Translations under genes and position numbers: made by a program | DNA from: Haemaphysalis longicornis | Taxonomy: Eukaryota > Arthropoda > Arachnida > Ixodida > Ixodidae | Reading direction: 5' to 3' | Assembly (NCBI GenBank): GCA_013339765.2 | Contig: JABSTR010001244.1 | Location: 3,348,001-3,412,000 of the forward strand | DNA: 64,000 nucleotides | Part shown: positions 35,498 through 46,762 of the stretch, piece after piece | Position numbering within the stretch: position 1 is the stretch's first letter | Layout: the number at the start of each line of letters is the position of its first letter | The notes under the pieces: model-generated | What the model was told of the DNA's origin: nothing | The model's database searches: none | What the model saw: the letters and a program-made list of their open reading frames with translations, nothing else

Positions 35498-37278
35498 ATT
35501 CATTCGTGAAGGCCACACAGGAGTTCCTTTAAGAGAGTGGAGGCCATGCTAATGTGAAGATCATATTTCAGTAAGGGAATTTTCACGACTGGGGTATACC
35601 CCATTCTAAATTAACCTTGAGAGACCATTCTCTACGCAGAACAACCAAAACGTTCTGAGAAAATTGGGATCTTCGAATGGAGAGTCATCTGAGCGGCATC
35701 GGGAGGCATTGCATTGGTGAGCATAGGCCGGTACAGAGAAAGCGCGGAGCAGCGTCAGATCAGGTGGTCGAGGGCGGCGAATACGGCGGTACGGCAGTGG
35801 AGACAGTACGGCGGTGGGACCCCGTTGGGTGAATTCATTTTCAAGTGATGTGGGGTGGGAAGGCTGCGTTGTCCCTGGCTTTGTTGACGAATACTTCCGC
35901 AGAGCAAGGCATCGGGGCGGCCAGAGCCAGGCTGAATTAAAATTTGTTGATTGGCCAGCCACTAAGACCCGAACCACTAACTATCTGAACTGTCATAAAA
36001 ACAGTAACTTAGGCGCTGCCTTACAGCTGACTTCATATTCCTATAGCAATTATATACAGCGCAAGCTTCTTCCAAATGTAAAAATATTATCTACAGTGTT
36101 TATATGATGAAGCCTCAGCCATGTCCTTCGTGCCTGCAGTCGTTCGTCCATCCGTCATTCATTTATCATTTTCTGTGCTAAAACAAAAACAAAAAACTCG
36201 ACCTGAAGGAGACCAGCACGCATCTTATATATTTCGCGACTCAGCAGGCTTTCCTGCAGGCTGTCGCCATATCCTATTCACTCTTGGAGGGCGGGGGGCA
36301 CGATGTCATCATCGGCGTGTACAAGCGATCCGAATATTAACGGGTTAGCACTTGCACCCCCTCCCCCCCTTTGGGTACTACAAAACCTATTCTGCGGGCC
36401 GAATGCTACCGAAGTTTCTTTTAATTGGGCATATTGAGGGCTTTTACAACTGCAAAGCTACAAAGTGCGGTACGTGTGCGTATTGAGGGATTTTAAAACT
36501 TCAAAGCTAAAAAAGTGCAGTTATGGAGACTAGAAAGCAATTTCGTTTGTTCAGGCATCACGTTATGGAAACGCCGCCAGTTCTTTATCTTTTCAGATCG
36601 TTTTACAGATTTTTTGCAGGCTGCATGTATGCAGAAAAAATTAAACACCTTAATCCTCTTCCAATTGCACTTCAAATTGTTATTGAGCCCTCCTTCCTGC
36701 CGTACGCAGACGCCGATTCAAGCGGCTACCTATACTCGCACTGGCATGAAATGTACCCAGTAGGGTAAATTTCATGCCAGCACACTGCGCATTGCAGTTA
36801 GACTTTTAAAGCTAAGCTTTAGTGTCCTCACTGATGCCGCCGTACGCCAATACACCCTGCAGGAAAGCCAACTTTATCTGACGGTGATGATGAATTTATC
36901 GTGGGTGAAATGAAAGAAAAAAATAGTTGCCTTCCACTCTGTGAAGAAGGATGAGTTGCGAAAGTGGACGCAGTGCACGAAATGCACGAAGCAAAACACG
37001 TTTGTTTGTGATTTGCGATCGAGCAATTAGCCTTTAGCCCATTGAAACTGAAGAACTCGAAATTTACTCTAGTGGCAAACATGGAGCTGTCTAATCTACC
37101 AGATTTAGGGGAAATCCCGAAGGTGGAGTAAGTTTCTGCGAGGGAAAGTTTGACATCCACCTCAATGCAGCCATACGGCTACAAAAGGAAAGCTATACAG
37201 CTTTCTCAGAAACTTCGCAGTTGAAGCAAAGTTCGTCCTGGACCATGACGTCGGCGTTCAAAGCCGGCAACTTGCTCT
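35498..37278. other. Anonymous stretch
   Basis: GGCTTTCCTGCAGG at about 36246 is inverted at about 36857 (14 bp), too short to claim a TIR element. No coding region recognised. Confidence 0.4.
36428..36522 (+). repeat. Diverged tandem pair, about 45-bp units
   Basis: Two successive segments share TATTGAGGG, then TTTTA-AACT and CAAAGCTA, and then AAGTGC, with a period near 52 bp. Confidence 0.55.
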
Positions 37279-37634
37279 GGGCGGTATTCCCGTGTTTTGT
37301 CCCTTTTGTGTCCCTTTCAAAAGTGTCCCTTTTGAGCGAGCCCTGATTGGCTAAAAGCGAACACCCGGATGTGACGCCATGCAAGCACGGCGGAGCTATG
37401 AGCCGTGGCTACTCGGAGCAGACGATTTGGAGCAGACGATTTTTCGTCGCAGTTCGCTCGCGGAACAATAAACGCATAAAAGATACTCTGATACGGTTTC
37501 ACTTCTTTAAAATGTGTTTGCAAGAACAGTTACGCTATTTGAATAAAAGGCCCACTGCTTAACCGGAAGTACGTCATGATGAAAGGGACGCAAAAGGGAC
37601 GTTTTCGAAAGGGACAGTTACGAGAATACCGCCC
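37279..37634. mobile_element. 356-bp TIR element with GTCCCTTT motif arrays
   Basis: Both termini start GGGCGGTATTC (left at 37279, right inverted from 37634). Each arm then carries three copies of GTCCCTTT at different spacings within about 55 bp. The interior (37340-37580) has no domain-bearing frame. Structure is that of a MITE with subterminal motif repeats. A CT dinucleotide lies outside both ends; this is too short to call a target duplication. Confidence 0.7.
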
Positions 37635-38170
37635 CTGGTAATGCCTGATAAGGGCGCTACCGCCGTTATCAGCCGATTGCGCAGCTTGCGAAAGAGGCAA
37701 TAACAAATGTGAAAGTGGAGTCAGCAGTGGCAAGGAGGAGCTCCGCAGCGGCACCGAGTCAGGTCCCTCGCATTATGAAGCCGGCGTTTATCCGATTGTT
37801 CTATTTCGACATGGTCGAAGCGAACGCCAAGCAGGAGGTACCGATTCTTGCGGTACACACCAAACCTAAACATCAGGCCTACGGAGTGGGCACCCGACAG
37901 CTGCTGTGGGTATTCTAGGAAAGAGGTGCGTACCTCCAGAGCAACACACACTCGCAGTGTTGGACTGGCCACTCAAAGAATTCATCACGAGAAAGCTTCG
38001 CGTTCAACCGTCGTCGTCGTTAGACGGAGGGGTGCATGGTCTTTACTACCGGTGTCTTGGAGTGCGTCACTTTCGTTAACACAGCCCCTTCCTTCCTCAC
38101 TTTTTCTATACCCGCGTGTTCTACGGGTTTGTGTATCCGCCATCTTTTCTCAAAAAAAAAGCAGAACTTT
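37635..38170. other. Anonymous stretch
   Basis: Nothing recognised. Confidence 0.4.
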
Positions 38171-38174
38171 TAGG

Positions 38175-38320
38175 CACAATGAGTGAGTGAGTGAAAAACG
38201 TTTTATTGACCCAATAAAGTGGGAGAGGTTCCCTATTCCAGGAGGCCATGTGATGAGCGGGCAGCCTTCGCTCTGGAGGCACACGCCAGTAGCGAAAATT
38301 TGTGCTACAAGGAGCCGACA
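38175..38320 (-). repeat. Possible retroelement 3' end with (CTCA)n tail, minus strand
   Basis: (TGAG)n at about 38179-38195 followed by AAAAACGTTTTATTG. Read on the minus strand this is CAATAAAACG then a (TCAC)n tail, a typical LINE or SINE 3' end with a polyadenylation hexamer. The upstream body is not recognised. Confidence 0.4.
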
Positions 38321-41300
38321 TAAAGCGTGATTATCCGTCGTGAAGACCAGGATAGTGATCTTCACCGATTTCACCTTTCCGAAACTGTGATAGGCTTATC
38401 CCCAACTCCCGACACGTGCGACCGCATTCTTGCGAGAAAGGTAGACAGCCAGACCCCAGAGCTGCACACCACCAACCATTTACGCTGGAAACACGCTGAG
38501 CACTGTTAAATGCTATACGATTTTACAGTCACCGACCCGTTCGTCTCCACGCGCAGCGACGCAATTGGACTTACCAGCTCCGACCACCGAAAGTCTCACC
38601 CACCGCTGTCCTTGCATTCGCGTAAAAAACCGGTTTGCTCTGAGCTCTCTTAGAACCCATTTTCCTCGAATTCCCTTCCCTTCTCTCATAGCCACACAGG
38701 TGGTTGAACATTCCAAGCTTCTTCCTTCTAAACACAATTTGATCGAAAGAATTCAATTTTTCTGATGCTTCGTCTTTGTATAAGGCGCCGCTTTATGAAA
38801 AGTGTGAATGCATTTTTTTATCCCTCCCACGTGGCGGATTTTTTTGAAAAAATGTTCGATTCTACTCCCATACCAGCAGCTAAAGGCTTAACGCATGCAG
38901 GGAAAAAAACCCTCTGCGTGAATCGATCGATGCGCAGATGATTGATACTTGGCGTGAGTTCAGCTCGATATTGAACAGACTACTCACTCGCGGAAGCAAT
39001 CGATTTTAGTGCGCTTCTTAAGTCATTAATCTTGTTTCCTGTTCCCCAAAAGATATTCAACTCCTCATGGAGGGTGAAACGTGTGTGCATCTCCACGTTG
39101 GGATCTATATTTGGCTCGTTACTTCTCTGGTCGGTTCAAAACGAGTGCATGAAAAAAGTTGCCACCCGTGGCCTTGAGTTACGTTGTACCTAACGCGCTG
39201 ATTGTAATGACAAATGATCCCCTTTTGCAGCCGCTCGATTATATATAGGCCTGTTCATAGTTACGGCAAGGCGTGCTGCGTTTTGTGGGAGCGTACTAAT
39301 AGAGCACCAAAATGTGAAGATACATGTTATACGTTCAACCAGAGCCCTTTTTCTAATAATTTATTTCTCTATTTGAACAAAGCGCTGTCATGGCATCACT
39401 TAGTATGACAGAAAAAACGCCAGCAGTTTCGAAACACGGCACATCAATTTACTTCATGTGGGCTTAAGAAGTTGCAGCAGCTCAATAAAAACCTGATATT
39501 ACTAGTGCGCAATAATAGTCCTCGCACACTATATGAGTAAAGTCACTTTATTTGGCGTGCAATACTTTTGTTTTATCGCCCATACCTGTAAGCCTATTAA
39601 CTCGTGTTTAATAGGTCAAATAATTAATGAATGCAAGATACCAACGAGATACCAGCGCATCTTCCGTTTCGTGTGTCCTTTTTTTTTCATTTATGTTGTC
39701 GTCGTCGTGTTAAGCTCAGCGCTATTTGTTCCATTATGTCTAGATACCAACTAGCCAACACCAAGCTTTACTGAAGTTATTACCAACGAGGTTCCTATGA
39801 AGGGTGCTGAAAGGTCTGGCGCCATGCTGAACAATGTACGAAATCAATTGAGGGCTTGACGAATAAGAACGCTTCCTACGAATCTCACGTCACGAGTACA
39901 AGCAACACTATACACTGCGGAAGAAGATTATGCCTTAAAAGGAAGCTAAAATTCGTAGGCCTTGCAGCACTGACATAATTTATGATTTATGAATAGTAAC
40001 TGTTTATTCCTCAACTCCTGAGTGACTTAACCAGCCAGTTACGTATATAGAGATTCCTCAGCGTCTCTTGTCCTTCCGCAGGTCATGAAACAACCAAGAT
40101 TATTGCGAACCTGATAACACTCGCACATACCGCGAGCCCTGCCTAAGGTGGAATGTATGCAAATGCCGTCTGTTCCTGATACCGAGGATTAAGAGGCGGC
40201 GTAAAAATAACACTGTTGGAAATAGTTGGCAGCTAAGTCTACATGCGGAAAGGCTTGCTTTTCATATTCGTAGATGGGAAATCTCGTAGCAACAGTGTAA
40301 TCTACATCTCGGTGCCCTCAAAGACAGTTGTGGGCCGCGACTCATATTTTTCTAGAACCGCACGTACGACGAAATATGTATACACTTAGACCCGAAAGCT
40401 ACGAATCCGAGACGGCGTTACATGGATTATAAAAATTGGGTTCTGGGAAACCCGCTTGCCCAACATCCGGGCATCTCGGCGCGGAACCGCGAAGTTTGGA
40501 AAGCGTCCTCGCGAGAGAGCGCGATCCGCGAAGCAATTAATCTCTGGCGCAGCGTCGACTCCATACCGACCGCTGTTGCTGGTCTTGCGTTCGCTAGTGC
40601 TTTTTCCCCCTTCCACAGCGGTAGGATATCAGTGGCGCGCTGCCGCGGTCGATGTCGGCGCCGGCGGACGGTCGATGCGGGGCCGTCTCGGTCTGCGAAA
40701 GGCAGTCAGGTGCGTCGGCCGTCGTCTCATATTGCCTGGAATGGATTTGTCGATGCCTCTTCAGCGATTGTCCTCCCCAGTCGTTACGTGCGCTGATCCA
40801 ATCTCGGCGTCCCGGCGCCCGCGCCGTCATCACAGTTTCCTCTCTTTATTGCGTTATCATTCTTCTCCGTCTTCTTATATTATCCACCTTTTTTGTATAC
40901 GACACCTGAATCACGTTCTCGTGTAATCAAACTCGACTTACGTCGATTTAACCATCATCTAGAGATATCTAAAAGGGGTGATAATTTTTTGATTACCAGC
41001 AGTGAGCGCAAAGGCATTTAGCGCAGAAAAATATACAGTGACCTCTTTTCACCGCGATCCCGATAGTAGCAAAGCTTCCGTTATCGGCTTATAACAAGAC
41101 GGTCAAATTGTGCTTGTTTATTGAGCTCTAAATTCTGCAATTTCGGCACTCGCCGTTGCCACGTTACATACACGAAATAAATATTATCGCACGCCGCCCA
41201 TCCTCCTTGTAAATGAGGGACAACAAAGTCGCAAATCCCGATAAGTTGGTAGACTTTTTCCGCTAATGCTGCTATCTAGGCCACCATTAAGCGCAGCAGG

Positions 41301-41646
41301 AAAAGCGAAGGAAGTGCAAGACAACTTCTGTGGTCATGTGATCGTGTTTTTTTCTTTTCTATCTATATGACCCGTTCTTGATAATAAAATTCAGTTGTAA
41401 GTGGCGCGGGGTTTGTCTTGCACGTCCTTCATCTCTTTAACAGCGGAGCTGTTGTACAAACCGGAAGTTGGTGTTGCAGGAAAAAAATATCAATAAAATG
41501 CGAACGCTCGTGAGCGCGTGCGCCGCGGCGTCCGCCGAGCGTCTCCGGCACGCGCAGTGGCTTTAGCAAAAAAAAAATACTCCAGCGCTGTCGTCAAGCG
41601 CAACCTGTCATGTAAAGAAAAAGAAACTCCAGCGCTAATTTTAACG
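38321..41646. other. Anonymous stretch
   Basis: A GC-rich island at 40.4-40.9 kb carries overlapping frames of up to 156 codons on both strands with no domain. AT-rich and featureless elsewhere. Confidence 0.4.
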
Positions 41647-41895
41647 ATGAAAAGACACCCTGCTTGGGAGGGGTCACCGCGGCCGCCGCATTCTCTAGAA
41701 GCCATTGTGGGTAATCGGAGACAGGGCTACGAGTGCGCCACTCCTTCCAGAGACGACTTGCAGATCCCGCCTCCGCTGCCTCGAGTCGATGACGAAGAGC
41801 TGGTGGCAGTCTACAATGCTGCGGATGACTTTTCATTTACCTGTCGCCGCGAAGAAGACGACGACCTGTTTGATGCATATGACGACGATTACTAG
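41647..41895 (+). CDS. Unrecognised open frame with acidic C-terminus (82 aa from this ATG)
   Basis: The frame is open from 41518. The internal ATG at 41647 gives MKRHPAWEGSPRPPHSLEAI and ends at TAG 41893-41895. The C-terminal third is strongly acidic (DDEELVAVYNAADD, then REEDDDLFDAYDDDY), after a proline-rich linker (QIPPPLPR). Acidic tails occur in many nuclear and transposon proteins, but no family is recognised. A CTCTAG just before AAGCCATTG at about 41700 could be a splice acceptor, so this could be a terminal exon. Coding is uncertain: no homology can be checked and flanking DNA is repeat-like. Confidence 0.22.
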   Translation: MKRHPAWEGSPRPPHSLEAIVGNRRQGYECATPSRDDLQIPPPLPRVDDEELVAVYNAADDFSFTCRREEDDDLFDAYDDDY

Positions 41896-43035
41896 CGCCT
41901 CAACTATGCGAATTGGCAATGATGCTGAAACTTAACTATGTGTCCGGCATTGCTCACCTACAACAGCTCTGCAATTCAAGTATTGTGCGTGAGTGCAAGC
42001 CTCCTGAATTTTTTCTGCGCTTAACGGTGATCTAGATGAAGTAATTACTAGCTCGTACCCATACGTTTCCATGTAGGCTCGAACTCTTAAACGAATAGCC
42101 TTGGGGATTATCTGCAACATGATCATCTGCAACATAGCGCTCTGTGTGTCGTCGTCTGTGTTCCTGTCCTCGTCATTGCTGCGCTTCAAGACACCAGATG
42201 AGGGAAGACTTTCTTGAGCTCATTTTGTGCGATTTTTACGACCCGGAGTATTTTAATTTCCAAGGATCATATTTATTTATACATTGATGGCTGATCAGCG
42301 CTTCAGTACTGTTATTTTTGAATATCCCTGTAAAGTTATTTAATAAGCAATGTATATATATATTTTTTTATCTCTAGATCATAACTAATTGTTGTGCAGC
42401 TGGCGTAACAAAAGTTCGAGAAGTATTTGAAACATTAAATTATTTTCACTATAAAATGTATCTTCGAGCGGTGTCCAGGACGTCCTGGAGCCGAGGACGT
42501 TCCCGCGTGAGGGAACGCTCCACCTTGTACCATTCTACTCAAGACAAACGTTCATTCCTCCAAGGGATTCCTACCTGAACCCGGGCACCTTCGGTTGACT
42601 TTACAAATTTCCAACGATGGCTTATGATAGGTTTCAATCGTTTCTGGACGTTCTTTTGAAGCCGAATTGTTCTGTTATTTATTTTTTTAAAACAAGCTTG
42701 TTTGCCTCTAACGGTTCGTGGCTCCTGAAATGGAGAATCAGATTTCTAAGAAATCTTTTTTTCTGGCTGGGTTCCTTTCCCCGCCACAGCAGGCGAAGCC
42801 CTAGTTTGCCGGTAAGATTGATTCTTGTCGACCTCGTGCTCAATTCGTAGATTTTATTTCAACGGGGCTTTTTATTACGTCATGAGGAAAATAGTATTGG
42901 GAAACGAATAAGCATAAAATGTGGCACTGAGCCGTCTTGGGTTGAACGACGTTTCTTATATGTTGAGTCCTTACATTAGGAAATTTTATAAGCGAACATT
43001 CGTCCATAATTTGCAATGGAAGGACGGGAATAACT
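41896..43035. other. Anonymous stretch
   Basis: A small hairpin CGTTCCC-GCGTGA-GGGAACG near 42500. No coding content recognised. Confidence 0.4.
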
Positions 43036-43661
43036 GCTTTCAAGGAGCACTAGCAAAATCTTGCCATCACAAGATTCAGGAAAGTTTCGATGCTCAGGTT
43101 GCCCGATTGATTGCCGCTTGGTTTGTCTTAATGGTTGTGACAGCGGTGGCCGAGTCCTTGCTTCAGAAGTTGAAAGGGAACACACCCCCAAGGACAGACG
43201 GCCTTAGGCGCAAGAAACCGGTGGTGGTTCCATACATCCATCGAGTGGCACACAATCTCAAAAATGTGGCTAACAGGCACAAAGTGCCGATCGTTTTTTC
43301 TGCGCCTAACAAGTTGGCTAGCCTGTGCCCCAAGATCATGAAAGGAATGGAACAGACACCAGGTTGCCTAAAACGACATGCGACGCCATACGTGAAGTGC
43401 GCAATCGGCGTGGTGTACATGATCCCGCTCACATGCGGGCGACTATACATTGGACAAACGGGCCGCTGTCTTAACGACCGTTTAAGGGAACACCAGCTGA
43501 GTATGGGTAATAAAACTGGATCCCACCTTCCGCACCATTGCATGGCTTGTGAAAGCAAGCCATGCGAGCCATTTTTGACTCGGACAAAGGTGCTGAGCAA
43601 AAGCAGAGAACAGGTGGCAAGGGGATTAATCGAGGCCTTTTTTCATTCGAAAGCATGGTGA
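43036..43661 (+). pseudogene. Penelope-like element: RT C-terminus plus GIY-YIG endonuclease, 5' truncated
   Basis: The frame (ATG at 42921, element homology from about 43036) reads CHHKIQESFDAQVARLI, AVAESLLQKLK, VVVPYIHRVAHNLKNVAN and VVFSAP-LASLCPKI, the conserved segment after the RT core of Penelope-like elements. This is followed by the GIY-YIG domain: GVVYMIPLTCGRLYIGQTGR, NDRLREHQ, a CxxC-type pair in HCMACESKPCEP, and a late ARGLIEAF with the expected glutamate. All landmark residues of the endonuclease are present and the 200-codon stretch is uninterrupted, but the RT catalytic core is missing. Penelope elements prime with this nuclease and often insert as 5'-truncated copies. Stop TGA at 43659-43661. 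Confidence 0.85.
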
Positions 43662-43905
43662 CAAGTGTGTAAGTGAACCATCCATATCTTTGTATGGAAA
43701 TGAATATGGATTTCTAAACCGTTATATCATGCGATAAAGGTGGTGACATGTGTGCGCATGCGCCGGTGTGGGTATATTAGCATGCTCCATTTTTCAATAA
43801 ACTAGTTGTGAGTCTGCGCCCGTCCTGTGTCTTCTTCTCCTTGTCCCGTCCGTATGCGCAGTTTTAAGTAGGAATATGAACCAACTAGCCCAACAACATG
43901 CGTTG
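43662..43905 (+). mobile_element. Penelope-like element 3' untranslated/terminal region
   Basis: Follows the coding remnant directly. It contains TTTCAATAAACTAGTTGTGA near 43795, then GTCCTGTGTCTTCTTCTCCT and AACCAACTAGCCCAACAAC near 43880, wording I associate with tick Penelope termini (from memory). The 3' boundary is approximate. Confidence 0.55.
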
Positions 43906-43920
43906 CTGGGCATTCTCGCT

Positions 43921-44035
43921 TTCTGTCCCCATCAGAAAAGCGGCCGCCGCAGGCCGCTAATCGAACCCGCGTTTTTTGGGCTCAGCAGGTTCTGCATTGA
44001 GACAGCAGATCTAGCTCACTTAAAGCAGAGATACA
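43921..44035 (-). repeat. Decayed SINE fragment (Ruka-like), minus strand
   Basis: CATCAGAAAAGCGGCCGCC, AATCGAACCCGCG and a degenerate GGCTCAGCA segment align in order with 32200-32275, the head of the SINE. The B box is intact and the A box degraded. It lies right after the Penelope terminus. Confidence 0.5.
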
Positions 44036-46300
44036 TTCCCTTCTGGGTCATTGTGTGCTGTATGACGGCATAAAAGGTCATCCCGAATGAACTCTCATTT
44101 ATTCAGATGGACGCACGGTAACTTCAATATTCCTCAGGATATACTTTGTGTGCCTAGTTTATGCGCAATAAAACACCCAGATGTTTTTAAATGAAATGGC
44201 CGCAAAAGGGATCATGTAATTACTCAATTTCGTAATTTAAAGAGCAGTGTATGGGGCAAACATTTGCCTGGAGATGAGCGAATGGCAAAAACAAAAGTGG
44301 CAAATACTCTTGTCACAGACTCGTACGCTCAGCGACTCGCGTAACAATGGCTTAATGGATTTTGGGCCACAAAAAAAAAAGTGGCAGTGTAAGCGGGTAA
44401 ATGAACGTCATATTTTTGTTTGAAAAGAAGATCGCTGAAAGAAAGTCTACACATGACTAGCAGCTTGTCCTGTTGTCAGGTTTCAAATTAATCTATCATG
44501 GAGGCTTCCATTAGCGGAGCCCATTAAAATGCAATCTCGAGGTCGAAGCAATAGAAAGAAATGGCAGAAATTATCGTGGAAACTATCGAATTACGTCGTT
44601 GCGGTCGCTGTAGCATGTGCAGGAGAAAGAAAGACTGCTCGCTCAGCGTTTTCCGTCAGACCCGTGCTATCATTTCGGGATCGCGCTGGAACAACCTAAC
44701 CTATTTGCTTACTTTTCAGAAACTTTGTCCCAGTGTTTGTACTGGAGTCCCTACATCGCTGCTTGTCTCCCGGAGCGTTTCATTTCATTCTTTCTATGCC
44801 TGCCCCTGCTTGGTAAATGAGGTTTTCTGAAGAGTGTTATCAACGTCGCAATTTCGCATGTTTATATCCAACATCGTCACTCAACGAAGAGCAAATTACA
44901 CACCAGGGTTATTTTATTTTCATTTTGATTTTCGATTTTAGGACATATTTTATTGTTTCAGTGCGGCGCCAAGGGACCAACATAAGGCATCCGAATACAC
45001 AGCACTATAGCCAGGGCTCCGGCATGAAAGCTGCGCTTAAAATGTCCGAGCTGAGATACCGCGATCCTTCAAGAGGGAGGATAACAACAGAGATCCCAAC
45101 TTTTCTACAATCGGGCATGCGAAAGTGTTGCTGCTATAGCGAGCGGCCAGATGGGGACGCCGCCCTTACGGACAAAAGTGGAAACGCGTGGTAGTGGGGC
45201 CGGCTGATAAGAAGATAAGAAGCTGCGGAAGATGTGAACTTGGAGGTTTTGGCGTCGTCTTCAACCAGAATAAAAACATGGTTTTGCCGAATCAACGCGA
45301 TCATCGGGCTTTTCATTACGGTCACGCTTTCAAAATCAGCGAGAGCCCTGACTCGTCTGTTTTCTAGATTCCTTCCGCAAGCATGCCTACCTGCATCATA
45401 AATTAACGTTGCGCTCTTAAGTTTATTGGATGGCTTGAAAGGAACGGAAGTCGTTAAGGCACTGCAGCCCGCACTTTTCAGCGGTAATAACCAAGCCAAC
45501 GGATCCCTCACCTCCGTCGCACGTGTGAATCGTTTTCCATCGCCCTAGTACGTACAGCTGGCGACAAGACCCGTCGCTTTCACTTGCAATTCTCCAGTAT
45601 TTGTATTTACTTTGAAACGCTTATTTTATTTTTCTTGGTTTGAAATTTTTTAGACATTCTCAGCAGAAGAAAACATCCTGCATTTTCACGGGCTTGAAAT
45701 TTCAACGTTTTTTTTATTATTATTTTAAGCAAGTAGCTAGCACTGTGGGCCTTTTTTTTTTCATAAATCCAGTTTTCCTTCCACTCACCGCAGCCACCAA
45801 ATTTGTTACAAGGGAACAATCCCAATAAAGATTCATAGCTTCTGAGTGCGCGGTTCCAAGTGGCCTTCGCTGTAGACACATACGCACACGTAGGGATGGA
45901 CTAATGACGACGACAGCCGCCATCAGAGGCGCACGGCGGATTCTCCAATTCCTATTTGGCTGCGACGTCAACATACCCGCCCACAATTCCCCAAGTACTC
46001 ACAGTGCGATTTACCAGTGAAGATATGACAACGGCCATCAAAGCCACATGGCCGATTTAGGAATTCTGATCGCCTAATGCTGTCGCATTCAAAGCAAGCA
46101 AGCAGACCCAAATGCCCCAGTAATTTATGTTATGTTGCAGAGAGGTTACTAGTGGTGCAATCACAGGTAGGACGGCAACTTCGGGATTGCTAGAGAAACA
46201 GCCTCTCAAGGCTGCCTGTAAAGCGTACTTTGTCTCACTAATACTCTTCTAAAGGAGAAGCCACCCCTCAAAAAAGAGCATGGGTACTTAAACGTTTTTT
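44036..46300. other. Anonymous stretch
   Basis: No recognisable coding region. Short frames at 44.56-45.5 kb lack domains. Confidence 0.4.
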
Positions 46301-46301
46301 T

Positions 46302-46762
46302 TTTTTTTTTACGACGATAGTTTTTCTTGGGCTACATAAAGGCAGAAATTTGGTCTGTCTGTATGTCTGTTTGTCCGTCTGTCTTGAAAGGATCAATTTA
46401 TTATCAAAAAATCCTGGTATCAATGATGCAACGTAACAACCAGAAACAATTAAACAAGTGCCGCACCGGTTGCTGCAAAACTAATAGAGCGCGAAGGCTG
46501 CAAGTAACAGACACTTCCAGAAACACATAAACAGTTTCAAGTTGTGAGAAGAGAATTTATTATAAAACCACATATCAGCACGCAGCGACTAGTGGTAACA
46601 GCGCTGCCCGAAAGAAAAACAAAATCCAATCAGTTTCCAAATACTCCGGGCAGTCAACACTTTGCACGACAAATGTCTATGGTGGTAAAACAAGCTACTC
46701 AGAAATCAATCCATAAAAAGTTCACATGCGTTCACAGAAAGAGTTCATAAACTCGTTGAAAG
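46302..46762 (-). other. Likely 3' UTR of the minus-strand LINE, with T-tract and TCTG repeats
   Basis: A T18 run at about 46302-46319 would be a poly(A) tail on the minus strand. Next to it is a TGTC/TCTG-rich tract at 46355-46385 (TCTGTCTGTATGTCTGTTTG). Whether the A-tract belongs to the LINE ending at 46763 or to another repeat cannot be decided. Confidence 0.35.

Noticed and set aside
36246..36870. TIR element with GGCTTTCCTGCAGG ends
   Set aside because: Only 14 bp match and the match does not extend; chance or a decayed scrap cannot be excluded.
43662..43905. Hammerhead ribozyme in the Penelope terminal region
   Set aside because: I looked for the CTGATGA and GAAA core motifs in the right order and did not find them.
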